A DNA stretch of 64,000 nucleotides from the NCBI RefSeq assembly GCF_003097315.1, contig NZ_QDDL01000001.1:496001-560000 (forward strand). Direction: 5' to 3'. The stretch comes from Pelagibaculum spongiae. Lineage in GTDB: Bacteria > Pseudomonadota > Gammaproteobacteria > Enterobacterales > Pelagibaculaceae. The translations under genes and the position numbers were made by a program. Numbering within the stretch: position 1 is the stretch's first letter; each line of letters opens with the position of its first letter. The notes below the pieces were generated by a model. It was not told the DNA's origin. It searched no databases and saw nothing but the letters and a program-made list of their open reading frames with translations. Below, piece by piece: positions 17,754-28,669 of this stretch.

Positions 17754-18594
17754 TCATTTGTTCTCTTAAAATAACGCCCTTGGCACCCAAGCGTTTGGCT
17801 TGCACAATATTTGCCGCTTGCAGATAAACGGGTAACGAGCAGAAATCCATTAATTGTGAAATCGATTCAGAAGAATCTGTGATTTTATCAAGCAACAACA
17901 CATCAGCTTTGGCATTAATCGCCTTCTCAATTTGACTAGCATTACTACAAATCTGAGCCAATAGTATTTTCTTGCCATCATGCATTGAATCAGAAATTCC
18001 GCCAAAATAACCACACGCTAATTGCTGTGCCAAAGCAAAGTCATCAACTAATAAATGATCTGCACAGGGCAAATTAGAAAGCAAATTTGCAGCTGTTTCA
18101 GCGTACTCGACTATTGTTTGACGGCCTCGTTGCAAACACAATAAATCCGCATTTTGCGCCGACCCACTCAATATGTTTTCGGTTATTTGTTCGGCAGAAA
18201 CAACTCGACACTGTTGCGGCAATGACAATACTTTAATTACCGGGAAATTGGCTTTCGGAAAAGTAAAACTTGCCAAGTCATTCTGATCGACCCATTGAAG
18301 CGGTTGCCCCTCTTTACCCCACGGCTCATTTGAAAAATGATCGATTACCATAAAATTCAAACAGACTGTTTTTTCTGGGTAGCGATAAACTAATCGACAC
18401 AATGGTTCTGCCTGACCTATCTGAATACCAACCTCTTCATCTAGTTCGCGATAAAGCGCCTCTTGATGGGTTTCACCTGGCTCAATTTTTCCACCAGGGA
18501 ATTCCCATTTATCACCTTCATGCTTATCCGACGGTCGCCGGCAAATACAAACTTTACCCGCGCGACGAATAATTCCTGCGACTACTTGCAACAT
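17746..18594 (-). CDS. Nudix (MutT-type) hydrolase fused to a degenerate ThiE/TenI-like domain
   Basis: The N-terminal ~130 residues are a MutT-type Nudix domain: [21 protein letters not shown] carries the Nudix box with its catalytic glutamates (split here as GGKIEPGET and REL.EE). MutT hydrolyses 8-oxo-dGTP and prevents A-T to C-G transversions. The C-terminal ~140 residues resemble a thiamine-phosphate synthase/TenI barrel but lack its usual phosphate and catalytic motifs, so activity there is doubtful. The fusion is known in Gammaproteobacteria. It shares one base with the argJ stop (TAATG) and 8 bp with yacG. Confidence 0.88.
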   Translation of the reverse strand: MLQVVAGIIRRAGKVCICRRPSDKHEGDKWEFPGGKIEPGETHQEALYRELDEEVGIQIGQAEPLCRLVYRYPEKTVCLNFMVIDHFSNEPWGKEGQPLQWVDQNDLASFTFPKANFPVIKVLSLPQQCRVVSAEQITENILSGSAQNADLLCLQRGRQTIVEYAETAANLLSNLPCADHLLVDDFALAQQLACGYFGGISDSMHDGKKILLAQICSNASQIEKAINAKADVLLLDKITDSSESISQLMDFCSLPVYLQAANIVQAKRLGAKGVILREQMND

Positions 18595-19811
18595 TAGCTA
18601 CGATAATCCGCGTTGATCGTTACATATTCATGGGAAAGGTCGGTAGTCCAGATGCTGGCTTGCGAATTACCCGCAGCTAGATCGACAGTGACACAAATCG
18701 ACTGCTGATCCATCACCTGTTGCCCTGCCTGTTCGGTGTAAGTCGGATCTGGCTGACCTTGGGTGATTAATGCCACACCCCCTAATTTCAACGAAATAGC
18801 ATCAATATCCAACTGATCGATTTTTGCTCGACCAATTGCCGCCACCATTCTGCCCCAGTTAGGGTCGCAAGCAAAAAATGCAGTTTTTACCAAAGGAGAA
18901 TGTGCCAAGGTATAACCAACCTCGCGACAATCTTCGACCGACGCACCATTAATTACTTTAAATTCGATCAGTTTGGTCGCGCCCTCGCCATCACAAACAA
19001 TCGCTTGTGCTAGCTCAAGCATTAGCTGATTTAATAGATTACAGAATATCGGGTACTCAGCTTGATCCGCTGAAGTAATCTCCAACTCACCCTGCCCCGT
19101 AGCCGCTAACATGCAAGCATCGTTAGTAGAAGTATCGCCATCAACAGTAATCGAATTAAACGACTGATTTACTGCTTCAGCTAGCGCTTGTTGCAATAAA
19201 TCCGCGGGCATTTTTACGTCTGTCGCAGCAAAACCAAGCATGGTTGCCATGTTAGGACAAATCATTCCCGCCCCTTTCGACATACCTGTTAGCGTGACCG
19301 ATTTACCTGCTATTTCGGTTTTAATTGAAGCGCCTTTAGGTCGAGTATCTGTGGTCATAATGCCCTGGGCAGCAGACAGCCAACCAGATTCATTTAAATC
19401 CGACAACGCAGCATCCAAGCCAGCAATTACCTTATCTGTAGATAGCTTTTCACCAATCACACCAGTAGAAAATGGCAGTACAGCCTCAATCGGTTGGTCG
19501 GTTTTTTTAGCTAGCGCAGCACAACAGTCAAGCGCATCCTGCATACCTTGCTGACCGGTACCTGCATTCGCATTACCTGTATTGACTAACCAGTACCGAC
19601 TAGATTGCAATTGCATATGCTGCTTGGCCAAAGTAACTGGTGCGGCACAAAAACGGTTTTTAGTAAAAGTAGCGGCAGTTTCTGAACCTTGCACTAGCGA
19701 CATAATTACCAGGTCTTTACGATCCGGATAGCGAACACCTGCTTTGGTAGTACCTAGAGCAAAACCTTTTACCGGGTTCATTTCTGGAAATTCACCTGTA
19801 CCCACAGCCAT
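18594..19811 (-). CDS. argJ: Bifunctional glutamate N-acetyltransferase / N-acetylglutamate synthase
   Basis: Transfers acetyl groups from N-acetylornithine to glutamate (cyclic arginine pathway) and can use acetyl-CoA. The precursor self-cleaves before the nucleophilic Thr in KGAGMICPNMATMLGF (about residue 190), giving alpha and beta chains; that motif is intact. TTDTRPKGA and VDGDTSTNDA are further family signatures. Length is 405 residues, with a standard C-terminus. The secA terminator lies just downstream of secA, in the gap before this gene. Confidence 0.96.
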   Translation of the reverse strand: MAVGTGEFPEMNPVKGFALGTTKAGVRYPDRKDLVIMSLVQGSETAATFTKNRFCAAPVTLAKQHMQLQSSRYWLVNTGNANAGTGQQGMQDALDCCAALAKKTDQPIEAVLPFSTGVIGEKLSTDKVIAGLDAALSDLNESGWLSAAQGIMTTDTRPKGASIKTEIAGKSVTLTGMSKGAGMICPNMATMLGFAATDVKMPADLLQQALAEAVNQSFNSITVDGDTSTNDACMLAATGQGELEITSADQAEYPIFCNLLNQLMLELAQAIVCDGEGATKLIEFKVINGASVEDCREVGYTLAHSPLVKTAFFACDPNWGRMVAAIGRAKIDQLDIDAISLKLGGVALITQGQPDPTYTEQAGQQVMDQQSICVTVDLAAGNSQASIWTTDLSHEYVTINADYRS

Positions 19812-19831
19812 TATTTTTCTCCGCCAAATTT

Positions 19832-19860
19832 AAAAAAATGGCTCCATTTCGGAGCCATTT
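19832..19860 (-). terminator. Rho-independent terminator of secA
   Basis: On the minus strand AAATGGCTCC-GAAAT-GGAGCCATTT forms a perfect 10-bp stem followed by seven Ts, about 22 bp after the secA stop. It separates secA from argJ. Confidence 0.92.
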
Positions 19861-19882
19861 GTTTATCGAGTTTTTTTAACTT

Positions 19883-22594
19883 TTAAGCAAGCTTGCCGTG
19901 GCATTGTTTGTACTTTTTACCCGAACCACAAGGGCAGGGCTCATTTCTGCCTACCTTATCACTACGTCGGAAAGGTACATTAGCACCATCGGTACCGGTT
20001 GCTTGGCTTGTTTCTGCCTGTTGATTCATCTCTTCGCGCGCATACTCTAACTGCTCTAGTTCGGCTGCACGACGACGGCGCTCTTCTTCCAGCTCCTCAG
20101 CTTCATCTTGGCTTTGCACTTGAATAAAGCTCAACAACTTAATGACTTCAGCTTTCAACTCATCTAGTAAATTGCTGAATAATTCAAAGGCTTCTTTTTT
20201 ATATTCTTGCTTAGGGTTCTTCTGCGCATAACCACGGAAGTGGATACCCATACGCAAATGATCCATTGCAGCCAAATGCTCTTTCCACAACCGATCTAGC
20301 GTTTGCAGCATCAGGCTCTTTTCAACCTGGCGGAAAATATCCGATCCAGCCTGCTCAACCTTGGTTTGATAAATAGTAACCAGCTCATTGTGAATCTTGT
20401 CGCGCAGCTTCTCAGAGTCCAGCTTATCATCCTCATCCAGCCACTGCTGTAATGGGAATTCAGTTGCAAACTGCTGAGCAATCGCTTGCTCTAATCCTTT
20501 AACATCCCACTGCTCTTCCAAACTTTGCAGTGGAACATACGAACCAAACACAGTATCCAGTACATCTTCACGAACTGTATTAACGGTTTCAATAATTTCT
20601 TCAGATTCTAGCAACTCATTACGCTGCTGGTAGACTACTCGGCGTTGATCGTTAGCAACATCATCATATTCCAGCAATTGCTTACGGACATCAAAGTTAC
20701 GACCTTCAACTTTACGCTGAGCATTTTCAATCGCTCGACTCACCCAACGGTGTTCAATCGCTTCACCTTCTTCCATACCCAGCTTCTGCATCATTCCAGA
20801 AACTCGATCAGAAGCGAAAATTCGCATTAAATCATCTTCTAATGACAGATAGAAACGACTGGAACCTGCGTCACCCTGACGACCAGCACGACCACGCAAC
20901 TGATTATCGATACGTCGAGATTCATGGCGTTCAGTACCCAAAATATGCAGACCGCCAGCAGTCAATACTGCTTCATGGCGCTTTTTCCAATCAGCCTTAA
21001 CTGCATCAATTTCTTCTTGAGTTGGATTTTCCAGCAGATCTAACTCTGCATTTAAATTACCACCCAACATAATATCGGTACCACGACCAGCCATGTTGGT
21101 TGCAATCGTTACCTGACCTGGTAAACCGGCAGTCTCAACAATTTCGGCTTCTTTAGCATGAAATTTAGCATTCAGAACATTATGCTCGATACCTGCTTTT
21201 TTAAGCATGTCCGATAAAAATTCTGAAATTTCAATTGATACCGTACCAACCAAAACCGGTTGTTTCTTCTCAGCACATTCTTTAATAGCTTCAACAATTG
21301 CATTGAATTTATCGGTCTGATTCAGATAAACCAAGTCGCCATGATCTTTACGCTGCATAGGTCGGTTAGTTGGAGTAACCACCACTTCCAAGCTGTAAAT
21401 TTGCTGGAATTCAAAAGCTTCAGTATCAGCAGTACCGGTCATGCCACCCAGTTTTTGGTAAATACGGAAATAATTCTGAAAGGTGATAGACGCAAGCGTT
21501 TGGTTCTCATTTTGAACCGATACACCTTCTCTAGCTTCGATAGCTTGGTGCAAGCCATCTGACCAGCGACGGCCTTCCATGGTTCGACCTGTATGCTCAT
21601 CAACGATAATAACTTGATCATTACGAACAATATAATCGACATCTTTCTGGAACAAATTATGCGCACGTAACGCCGCATTAATATGATGCAGTAAGCTAAC
21701 ACCGGAAGCACCGTATAAAGTGTCCCCCTCATCCATCATGCCAGCATCAACTAACAATTCTTCAATTTTCTCATGACCCTGGTCAGTCAGGAAAATTTGC
21801 TTGCTCTTTTCATCTACCGAAAAGTCACCGGGACCTTCTTCTTCTTGCTGACGTTCTAGCTGAGGTGCCAGAACATTCATCTTATTGTACAACTCAGAGC
21901 TGTCTTCAGCTGGACCAGAAATAATCAACGGCGTTCTAGCTTCGTCGATCAGGATCGAATCCACTTCATCGACAATTGCGAAATTCAGCGGTCGCTGAAC
22001 CTTGTCTTCGGCGCGAAATGCCATATTGTCTCGAAGATAATCGAAACCATATTCATTATTTGTGCCGTAGGTAATATCACAAGCATAAGCCTGCTGCTTT
22101 TCCGGAGGCTGCATACCTGAAAGGTTTACCCCAACAGATAGACCAAGGAATTCATATAATGGACGCATCCACTCGGCATCACGCTTTGCAAGGTAGTCGT
22201 TCACGGTAATAACGTGAACACCTTTGCTGGTTAATGCATTTAGGTAGATAGGTAGGGTTGCCATCAGGGTTTTACCTTCGCCTGTGGCCATTTCAGAGAT
22301 CTTGCCCTGGTGTAGCACCAAGCCACCAATCATCTGAACGTCATAATGGCGCATACCCATCACTCGAACCGATGCTTCTCTTGCAACAGCAAATGCTTCA
22401 GGCAGCAACTTATCCAATGTTTCACCATTGGCGATGCGCTCACGGAATTCCGCTGTTTTAGCAATTAATTGTTCGTCGGTGAGTTTTTGAAGGTCGGGCT
22501 CAAGTACATTTATCTGTTGAACAGTTTTGTTCATGCCTCGAACCAGCCGCTGATTGCGACTTCCGAAAATCTTGGTAAATACTTTACTGATCAT
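19883..22594 (-). CDS. secA: Preprotein translocase ATPase SecA
   Basis: Motor ATPase driving unfolded preproteins through SecYEG. Walker [12 protein letters not shown] lies at about residues 102-112, the DEAD-like [16 protein letters not shown] follows, and helicase motif VI is seen as [11 protein letters not shown]. The C-terminal zinc tail [13 protein letters not shown] contacts SecB and lipids. Length is 903 residues, as usual. No SecM-like arrest gene precedes it; the 140-bp upstream gap is ordinary. Confidence 0.98.
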   Translation of the reverse strand: MISKVFTKIFGSRNQRLVRGMNKTVQQINVLEPDLQKLTDEQLIAKTAEFRERIANGETLDKLLPEAFAVAREASVRVMGMRHYDVQMIGGLVLHQGKISEMATGEGKTLMATLPIYLNALTSKGVHVITVNDYLAKRDAEWMRPLYEFLGLSVGVNLSGMQPPEKQQAYACDITYGTNNEYGFDYLRDNMAFRAEDKVQRPLNFAIVDEVDSILIDEARTPLIISGPAEDSSELYNKMNVLAPQLERQQEEEGPGDFSVDEKSKQIFLTDQGHEKIEELLVDAGMMDEGDTLYGASGVSLLHHINAALRAHNLFQKDVDYIVRNDQVIIVDEHTGRTMEGRRWSDGLHQAIEAREGVSVQNENQTLASITFQNYFRIYQKLGGMTGTADTEAFEFQQIYSLEVVVTPTNRPMQRKDHGDLVYLNQTDKFNAIVEAIKECAEKKQPVLVGTVSIEISEFLSDMLKKAGIEHNVLNAKFHAKEAEIVETAGLPGQVTIATNMAGRGTDIMLGGNLNAELDLLENPTQEEIDAVKADWKKRHEAVLTAGGLHILGTERHESRRIDNQLRGRAGRQGDAGSSRFYLSLEDDLMRIFASDRVSGMMQKLGMEEGEAIEHRWVSRAIENAQRKVEGRNFDVRKQLLEYDDVANDQRRVVYQQRNELLESEEIIETVNTVREDVLDTVFGSYVPLQSLEEQWDVKGLEQAIAQQFATEFPLQQWLDEDDKLDSEKLRDKIHNELVTIYQTKVEQAGSDIFRQVEKSLMLQTLDRLWKEHLAAMDHLRMGIHFRGYAQKNPKQEYKKEAFELFSNLLDELKAEVIKLLSFIQVQSQDEAEELEEERRRRAAELEQLEYAREEMNQQAETSQATGTDGANVPFRRSDKVGRNEPCPCGSGKKYKQCHGKLA

Positions 22595-22734
22595 GTGGCA
22601 GTAGCTATCCGTTGGTTGCCTGCCCTTTCTTGCAGGAGATAAGGCATTCTAGCGTCTTATTCTAACGCCGTGAAATAGACTGTGGGCAAGATCATCCAAA
22701 AAATTCTGGCCACACAGCGAATTTACGATGATTT

Positions 22735-23679
22735 CTATCGTAAATATCGTGAAGGATTAACATGGCGACCATTTTTCAAGACTTCAAGGTGTACATGAGG
22801 TCCCGTTGATCGACCACTCGATCCCATCTTGGCTATTACCTGTCCTTTTGCAACCAAATCCCCCCGTTTTACAACCAACTGGCTATTATGCCCATATCGA
22901 GTGACCAGCCCATCAGCATGACTTACCTCAACCATTTGCCCATAACCATACCGCTTGTCTGCCCATGTGACGACCCCTCCGGCAATTGCAGTGACTTCAC
23001 TGCCAAGTTTTCCGGCAAAATCGATGCCCTTATGCAGTACTTGACGGCCATTAAACGGATCTGTCCGCATACCATAGGGAGACGACAACCACCCACCAGA
23101 AATGGGCCTACCAGAAAGATTGGATTCTTTAGAGATTTCACTGCCGGTATACAACTTTGAAAGGGCTTGTAACTGCATGTCCCGATCTGCAATCAAACCG
23201 GTTAATCGGTTCACTCGCTCTTTAAGCTTGCTTTCACCAATACCATTTTCCGCATAAAGCACATCTCCAGGGCCACCACGACCTGGCTCAGACAAAAAAT
23301 CAAATTCACCTTTTTCAAGACCTGAATTTTCAACCAAGCGACCACCTAATGCATTTAATCGCATCATATGTGACTGCAAGCGCCCCATGCGAATGGCTAA
23401 AGCATCCAAATCTTGTTGATATTGACGTTGTAGGTCTTGCAATTGAAGTTGATCATCCTGCGTTTGCTGCTGCAGTTGAACAATTTTTTGACGATCTTCT
23501 CTGGCAGGCTTACCAGTGAAAAACCAAGTGAAAGAAGATGTAACCAATGCAGGAACGATAACCAGCGAAATTAACCCAAAGATAAGCGGACGTAGATTAA
23601 ACGAACGACTACTAACACCTTTGAGACTACGCTTGATTAAAGTAAACTCTGCGAACTGTGCTGAAGACTTATTACCCAT
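22735..23679 (-). CDS. M23 family metallopeptidase with N-terminal membrane anchor and coiled coil
   Basis: Inner-membrane anchored, periplasmic LytM/M23 peptidase, likely cutting peptidoglycan cross-links. A helix near residues 30-50 is followed by a coiled-coil stretch rich in Q/L/R (about 60-110) and a C-terminal Peptidase_M23 domain with HKGIDFAG (first zinc His and Asp) and HVHLEV (catalytic and zinc His). I choose the ATG at 23679 (GGAAG five bases upstream); the frame runs 19 codons further but then enters the divergent gene. Its start codon overlaps that of the DciA-like gene. Presence between lpxC and secA is typical. Confidence 0.9.
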   Translation of the reverse strand: MGNKSSAQFAEFTLIKRSLKGVSSRSFNLRPLIFGLISLVIVPALVTSSFTWFFTGKPAREDRQKIVQLQQQTQDDQLQLQDLQRQYQQDLDALAIRMGRLQSHMMRLNALGGRLVENSGLEKGEFDFLSEPGRGGPGDVLYAENGIGESKLKERVNRLTGLIADRDMQLQALSKLYTGSEISKESNLSGRPISGGWLSSPYGMRTDPFNGRQVLHKGIDFAGKLGSEVTAIAGGVVTWADKRYGYGQMVEVSHADGLVTRYGHNSQLVVKRGDLVAKGQVIAKMGSSGRSTGPHVHLEVLKNGRHVNPSRYLR

Positions 23680-24139
23680 GCAAACTTCCAATACCCGACC
23701 TATTAAACAGCTGCTTACAGAAAGTAAGCTCAACAACCTTATTAGTCGTGCCGAAAAGCTTCAGCGTCTGGATCTAAGATTCAAACTGCTACTTCCCCCT
23801 ATCCTTGCACCTCAGGTTACTGTAGCTAACTATAGTGTAGGAAAGTTGGTGCTTCAGGTAACACATTCCGCTTGGGCGACCAGACTCAAGTTTTTAACAC
23901 CGGAAATCTTGGCTCGCTGCCAACAAGAAGTGGGCTTGAGGAGTATTTCCGCACTTGAAGTGATTATCCGACCAACCGTTCACAAGCCGAAAATGTCAGG
24001 TGGCTTAAAGGGTAAACGAGAAGCACGAAAGTCTCGCACAGCAAAAGAAGCACTCACTAATGCTGCGCAAGATATTTCAGATCCGGAATTGAGCGCAGCT
24101 TTGAAAAACCTCGCCGTCAGCGCCGGATTTGATAACTAA
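23678..24139 (+). CDS. DciA-like (DUF721) protein
   Basis: DciA is the ancestral loader or partner of the replicative helicase DnaB in bacteria lacking DnaC/DnaI. The 153-residue product starts with the family pattern RPIKQLL, then RAEKLQRLDLRFK, and has the KH-like core (LVLQVTHSAWATRLKFL) with the conserved W-A-T/S-R-L. The C-terminal third is basic and low-complexity. The ATG at 23678 is the only start consistent with family alignment, and it overlaps the start of the divergent peptidase by two bases. The stop abuts the end of lpxC. Confidence 0.82.
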   Translation: MQTSNTRPIKQLLTESKLNNLISRAEKLQRLDLRFKLLLPPILAPQVTVANYSVGKLVLQVTHSAWATRLKFLTPEILARCQQEVGLRSISALEVIIRPTVHKPKMSGGLKGKREARKSRTAKEALTNAAQDISDPELSAALKNLAVSAGFDN

Positions 24140-25048
24140 TTAATCGGCAGTAACCGGTGTCATATAAGAAACGGGGACGTCTTCCGCTTCAAATGTCACA
24201 ACTTCCCAAGCATCAGGGTTTTTAACCAGTTCACGTAACAACTGATTATTCAAACCATGACCAGATTTATGACCAATAAATGCACCAATTAAACCTTTGC
24301 CTAGCAAGTAAAGATCACCGATAGCGTCTAATATCTTGTGTTTTACAAATTCATCGTCATAGCGAAGACCGTCATCATTTAGAATTCGGTAATCATCCAT
24401 TACGATCGCATTATTAACACTGCCACCTAAAGCCAGATTTCGCTCACGGAGGAATTCGATATCACGCATAAAGCCGAAAGTACGCGCACGACTGATCTCT
24501 TTAACAAAAGAAGTACTAGAGAGGTCTAGCATCGCATGCTGACTACGGCCACGGAATACCGGGTGATTAAAATCAATAGTGAAAGATACTTTGAAGCCAT
24601 CAAACGGTTCAAAAACAGCACGTTTATCGCCATCTTCAACAACAATTTTACGCTTTATGCGAATAAATTCTTTTGGCGCTGATTGCTCAGTAACACCTGC
24701 AGATTGAATCAGGAATACAAAAGGACCCGCACTACCATCCATAATCGGCACTTCAGAAGCCGTTACTTCAACATAGGCGTTATCGATTCCTAATCCTGCC
24801 ATCGCAGACAGCAAATGCTCAACTGTAGAAACGCGCACATCACCGTTTACCAACGTGGTAGACAGCGTTGTATCGCCAACGTTATCAAAGCTGGCAGGGA
24901 TTTCGACAACCGGGTTTAAGTCGACACGACGGAATACAATACCTGTATTCACCGGAGCAGGTTTCAATGTCAAATAGACCTTTTCACCTGTGTGCAACCC
25001 AACACCTGTTGCTCGAATCTTGTTCTTTAAAGTTCTCTGCCTGATCAT
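24140..25048 (-). CDS. lpxC: UDP-3-O-acyl-N-acetylglucosamine deacetylase
   Basis: Zinc-dependent cytosolic deacetylase, the committed step of lipid A synthesis. [11 protein letters not shown] holds the first zinc His, and [15 protein letters not shown] holds the second His and the Asp. The family start [15 protein letters not shown] fixes the ATG at 25048 (302 residues); an upstream in-frame extension of 28 codons is not part of the protein. It follows ftsZ, as in the standard dcw order. No FtsH-degradation tail can be judged by eye. Confidence 0.97.
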   Translation of the reverse strand: MIRQRTLKNKIRATGVGLHTGEKVYLTLKPAPVNTGIVFRRVDLNPVVEIPASFDNVGDTTLSTTLVNGDVRVSTVEHLLSAMAGLGIDNAYVEVTASEVPIMDGSAGPFVFLIQSAGVTEQSAPKEFIRIKRKIVVEDGDKRAVFEPFDGFKVSFTIDFNHPVFRGRSQHAMLDLSSTSFVKEISRARTFGFMRDIEFLRERNLALGGSVNNAIVMDDYRILNDDGLRYDDEFVKHKILDAIGDLYLLGKGLIGAFIGHKSGHGLNNQLLRELVKNPDAWEVVTFEAEDVPVSYMTPVTAD

Positions 25049-25209
25049 TTCTACTGGCACCAAAGCGGCATAAATCGTTAATAAAACTGGAGCTCTGCGG
25101 CTATCGCTCAAGCAGATCCAAAATGATGGCAAATACTAACATAAAAAAAGTGCATCAAGTTAGCATTTAGCCTAGCGCTCATTTCAAACGTGCTTGAACA
25201 TCAAATAAC

Positions 25210-26349
25210 CTAATCAGCCTGCTTTCTCAAAAATGCTGGAATATCAAGATACTCCATATCTGAGCCAGCTGGGTTAGCTGCCTTTTGAGCTTCCTGCTTG
25301 CGCAATACAGCTGGACGATCCAACTTATCGATGTCTAATGTACCATCTGATTTTTTGGTTTCTGCCACCAACTTCACAGACTCTTTCTTTTGTACTTCAC
25401 CCAGACCAGTTGCAACCACGGTTACCCGCATTTCATCCTGCATCTCTGGGTCAATTACGGTACCGACAACAACCGTTGCATCATCAGATGCGAACTCCTT
25501 AACCGTGTTACCCACTTCTTCAAACTCGTCAATTGCCATATCCATACCGGATGTGATGTTGACCAGAATACCGTGAGCACCATATAAGTTAACGTCTTCC
25601 AATAACGGGCTGGAAATTGCCATGCGCGCGGCTTCTTGAGCACGGCCTTCGCCACTGGCGATACCGGTACCCATCATTGCCATGCCCATTTCAGACATTA
25701 CAGTTCGCACGTCAGCAAAGTCGACGTTAATTAAACCAGGTCGAGTAATCAGCTCCGCAATACCTTGAACGGCACCTTGCAATACGCTGTTAGCGGCTTT
25801 AAATGCATCGAGTAAAGTGGTGCCTTTACCTAAAACACTTAATAGCTTTTCGTTTGGAATCGTAATCAGCGAGTCAACATGTTTACTTAACTCTTCAATA
25901 CCTTGAAGTGCAATATCCATGCGGCGACGGCCTTCAAACGGGAACGGCTTTGTGACTACCGCTACTGTCAAAATACCTAGCTCATTAGCAATCTCTGCAA
26001 ATACTGGCGCAGCACCTGTTCCGGTTCCGCCACCCATACCTGCAGTAATAAAGACCATATCGGCACCATCTAGCATCTCACGAATTCTTTCGCGATCTTC
26101 CAATGCAGCCTCACGACCCACGTTTGGATTGGCACCAGCACCCAAGCCTTTAGTAATTTCCTGACCCAATTGAATCGTTGATTGCGCAGGGCTTTTCTTC
26201 AGCGCCTGAACATCCGTATTCGCAACAACAAATTCAACACCTTCGATGGCAGTACTCATCATGTGATCAATAGCATTACCGCCACCGCCACCGACACCAA
26301 CAACTTTGATTACTGCACTATCAGGATACGTATCCATTAATTCAAACAT
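25210..26349 (-). CDS. ftsZ: Cell division GTPase FtsZ
   Basis: Tubulin-like GTPase that forms the Z-ring. The GTP loop GGGTGTG lies at residues 106-112, the T7 synergy loop (NVDFADVR) near 205, and the C-terminal conserved peptide is [13 protein letters not shown], the binding site for FtsA, ZipA and ZapD. Length is 379 residues. A strong ribosome binding site (GGAGGAG) precedes the ATG. It is the last division gene of the dcw cluster. Confidence 0.99.
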   Translation of the reverse strand: MFELMDTYPDSAVIKVVGVGGGGGNAIDHMMSTAIEGVEFVVANTDVQALKKSPAQSTIQLGQEITKGLGAGANPNVGREAALEDRERIREMLDGADMVFITAGMGGGTGTGAAPVFAEIANELGILTVAVVTKPFPFEGRRRMDIALQGIEELSKHVDSLITIPNEKLLSVLGKGTTLLDAFKAANSVLQGAVQGIAELITRPGLINVDFADVRTVMSEMGMAMMGTGIASGEGRAQEAARMAISSPLLEDVNLYGAHGILVNITSGMDMAIDEFEEVGNTVKEFASDDATVVVGTVIDPEMQDEMRVTVVATGLGEVQKKESVKLVAETKKSDGTLDIDKLDRPAVLRKQEAQKAANPAGSDMEYLDIPAFLRKQAD

Positions 26350-26427
26350 ACAGAAACTCCTCCAGTTTCCCGGTTTACCCGTCGCGCGTGCGCTTCCCTT
26401 TTTTCAATACTTTTTTTCCAGAACAAT

Positions 26428-27663
26428 TTAGAAATTCCCCTGAAACCAATTTTTGACCTTACTAAACAAACCATCACCTTTCTCTACAGGTAGCCTGGAT
26501 TTTCTAGAGGTATGTTGCTGCTGGCGACCATAGCATAACAATCCAACACCTGTGGCGTGGATTGGGTTGCATGCAACATCTGAAAGACCACTAATCCCTT
26601 GCGGAACACCCAATCGAACCGGCATATGAAATACTTCTTCAGCCAGGTCAATTGCGCCTTCCATTTTCGAAGTACCACCGGTTAATACAATGCCGGCAGC
26701 AATAATATCTTCAAAACCACTTCGACGAAGCTCAGCCTGAACCAAAGTGAATAATTCTTCATACCTTGGTTCAATCACTTCAGCTAAAGTTTGGCGAGAC
26801 ATCTGCCTTGGAGGTCGATCTCCAACACTTGGTACTTCTACTCGATCATCCATACTGGCCAGTGAGGTTAATGCACTACCAAAACGGATTTTAATGTCTT
26901 CGGCATGTTGGGTCGGTGTTCTTAGTGCGACCGCAATGTCATTAGTGACTTGATCACCGGCAATTGGAATGACTGCTGTATGGCGAATTGCACCATCAGT
27001 ATAAATTGCCATATCGGTTGTTCCGCCACCGATATCTACCAAGCACACACCGAGCTCTTTCTCGTCATCTGTTAAAACAGAATAACTAGATGCCAATTGC
27101 TCAAGAATAATATCTTCAACTTCAAGGCCACAGCGGCGAACACATTTAATGATGTTCTGCGCAGCGCTGACTGCTCCCGTTACCATATGGACTTTAGCTT
27201 CCAGACGTACGCCCGACATGCCCACCGGCTCACGAATACCATCTTGAGTATCTATTACAAATTCTTGCGGTAAAATATGCAGAATTTTCTGATCGGCAGG
27301 AATTGCTACTGCTCTAGCAGCATCAATAACACGATCAACATCGGCTTCAACCACTTCTTGGTCGCGAATCGCAACAATTCCATGGGAGTTCAAACTACGA
27401 ATATGACTTCCAGCAATACCGGCATAAACAGAATGAACACGGCAACCTGCCATCAATTCTGCTTCTTCAACCGCCCGCTGGATCGCATCAACTGTCGATT
27501 CGATGTTAACCACAACACCTTTCTTCAAGCCACGCGAGGACTGAGAGCCGATACCGACGATATTTAGTCGACCATCAACCGCTATCTCACCCACAATACA
27601 CACTACTTTCGAAGTGCCAATATCGAGGCCGACAATCAGGTTCTTCTCTGGATTTCTCGTCAT
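26428..27663 (-). CDS. ftsA: Cell division protein FtsA
   Basis: Actin-like ATPase that tethers FtsZ to the membrane. The phosphate-1 motif VGLDIGTSKV (about 11-20), phosphate-2 LVDIGGGTTDMAIY and adenosine motif VLTGGTSKMEG are present, with the 1C domain between. The C-terminus ends in the amphipathic membrane-targeting helix FSKVKNWFQGNF. Length is 411 residues. It lies between ftsQ and ftsZ. Confidence 0.98.
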   Translation of the reverse strand: MTRNPEKNLIVGLDIGTSKVVCIVGEIAVDGRLNIVGIGSQSSRGLKKGVVVNIESTVDAIQRAVEEAELMAGCRVHSVYAGIAGSHIRSLNSHGIVAIRDQEVVEADVDRVIDAARAVAIPADQKILHILPQEFVIDTQDGIREPVGMSGVRLEAKVHMVTGAVSAAQNIIKCVRRCGLEVEDIILEQLASSYSVLTDDEKELGVCLVDIGGGTTDMAIYTDGAIRHTAVIPIAGDQVTNDIAVALRTPTQHAEDIKIRFGSALTSLASMDDRVEVPSVGDRPPRQMSRQTLAEVIEPRYEELFTLVQAELRRSGFEDIIAAGIVLTGGTSKMEGAIDLAEEVFHMPVRLGVPQGISGLSDVACNPIHATGVGLLCYGRQQQHTSRKSRLPVEKGDGLFSKVKNWFQGNF

Positions 27664-27687
27664 TGAGATTTATCCCCGCTCCATAAC

Positions 27688-28665
27688 TCAGGCATTCTTT
27701 CCTTTCCGAGCTTTTACCGATTCGCGCCATCCTACAGCAAAACCGTGCGTATGGCGTAAATCGACATAGTCAATATCATTCAAAACCGGACTTAAGTGCT
27801 TTTTATAGACACCGATCATCCGCCGTAATCGATTTTCTGCTAAAGCCATATCACCCGCTTTAAGCAACAAACCGTTCTTTAAAACTATTTCGACACTTCT
27901 TCGCTGATTGAGTCTTAACCGCTCAATAGTTAACTGCTCCGACGCTAAAAGTTCACTGCTGGCAGCGAATAATGCCAAGGCTGATTCTGACAAACTGTCA
28001 GGTGCATCAATGATACCCGACTCTGTCGGCAATCCCTTCCCTCCAGGTAAAAAAACTTTACCGGAGATATCAATCAATGCTTGATTTCCCCAACGAGCAG
28101 CAGGCTGACGCATTGCCACTTGAACCCGTAAATGATCCGGCCAAACTCTTTGCAACTGCACTTGAGCCACCCAAGGGATTTGCTCTAACTTGTACTGCCA
28201 TTCAGGTAATTTCAAATTAAAAAAACCATCTGACGCAATACCTTTTAATTGCTGCTGTATCCGCGCTTGATCCTGCTGGTTAATCACACCTATCACTTCA
28301 ACATGACTAATTGGCCAATTTTGTGGTCTGCTAATTAATACCGCGCCACCCCACATAACAACAAAAACCAACAGTAAAATACTGGAAGAACTCGCCACCG
28401 TCAGTCTATGGCGAAAGCTCCTTTTTAATTGCACTTTAATTACTGGCCTTCTAGCCTTGCTAACCTTTTTAGTTGGCATAGCAATTTCATTTACATGATC
28501 AATAAGTTCATCATCTGATCGAGCAGTTAACACATCATCAGTTAATGAAGAAAAGCCTTCACCTGTAGATGAGGTAATTTCCAGCGAAGCGTCCACAGAA
28601 AGCGCGTCTGAATCAAGATTTAGATTTGCTTCATTCGACATCTGTGGCTCAATTCGCTGGTCCAT
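27688..28665 (-). CDS. ftsQ: Cell division protein FtsQ
   Basis: Bitopic divisome protein that recruits FtsL/FtsB. A long acidic, Ser-rich cytosolic N-terminus (~105 residues) precedes one membrane helix (about 113-133), then a POTRA domain beginning WPISHVEVIG and a beta domain. At 325 residues it is longer than E. coli FtsQ because of the extended cytosolic part. It starts 4 bp after ddlB ends. Confidence 0.95.
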   Translation of the reverse strand: MDQRIEPQMSNEANLNLDSDALSVDASLEITSSTGEGFSSLTDDVLTARSDDELIDHVNEIAMPTKKVSKARRPVIKVQLKRSFRHRLTVASSSSILLLVFVVMWGGAVLISRPQNWPISHVEVIGVINQQDQARIQQQLKGIASDGFFNLKLPEWQYKLEQIPWVAQVQLQRVWPDHLRVQVAMRQPAARWGNQALIDISGKVFLPGGKGLPTESGIIDAPDSLSESALALFAASSELLASEQLTIERLRLNQRRSVEIVLKNGLLLKAGDMALAENRLRRMIGVYKKHLSPVLNDIDYVDLRHTHGFAVGWRESVKARKGKNA

Positions 28666-28669
28666 CAGC

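Noticed and set aside
22595-22734. Possible SecM-type arrest peptide upstream of secA
   Set aside because: No open frame with an arrest-like motif is visible; the M23 gene is the immediate neighbour.
22721-22745. Inverted repeat ATTTACGAT/ATCGTAAAT at the end of the M23 gene
   Set aside because: Only 9 bp, AT-rich, overlaps the stop codon and is not followed by Ts, so I do not call it a terminator.
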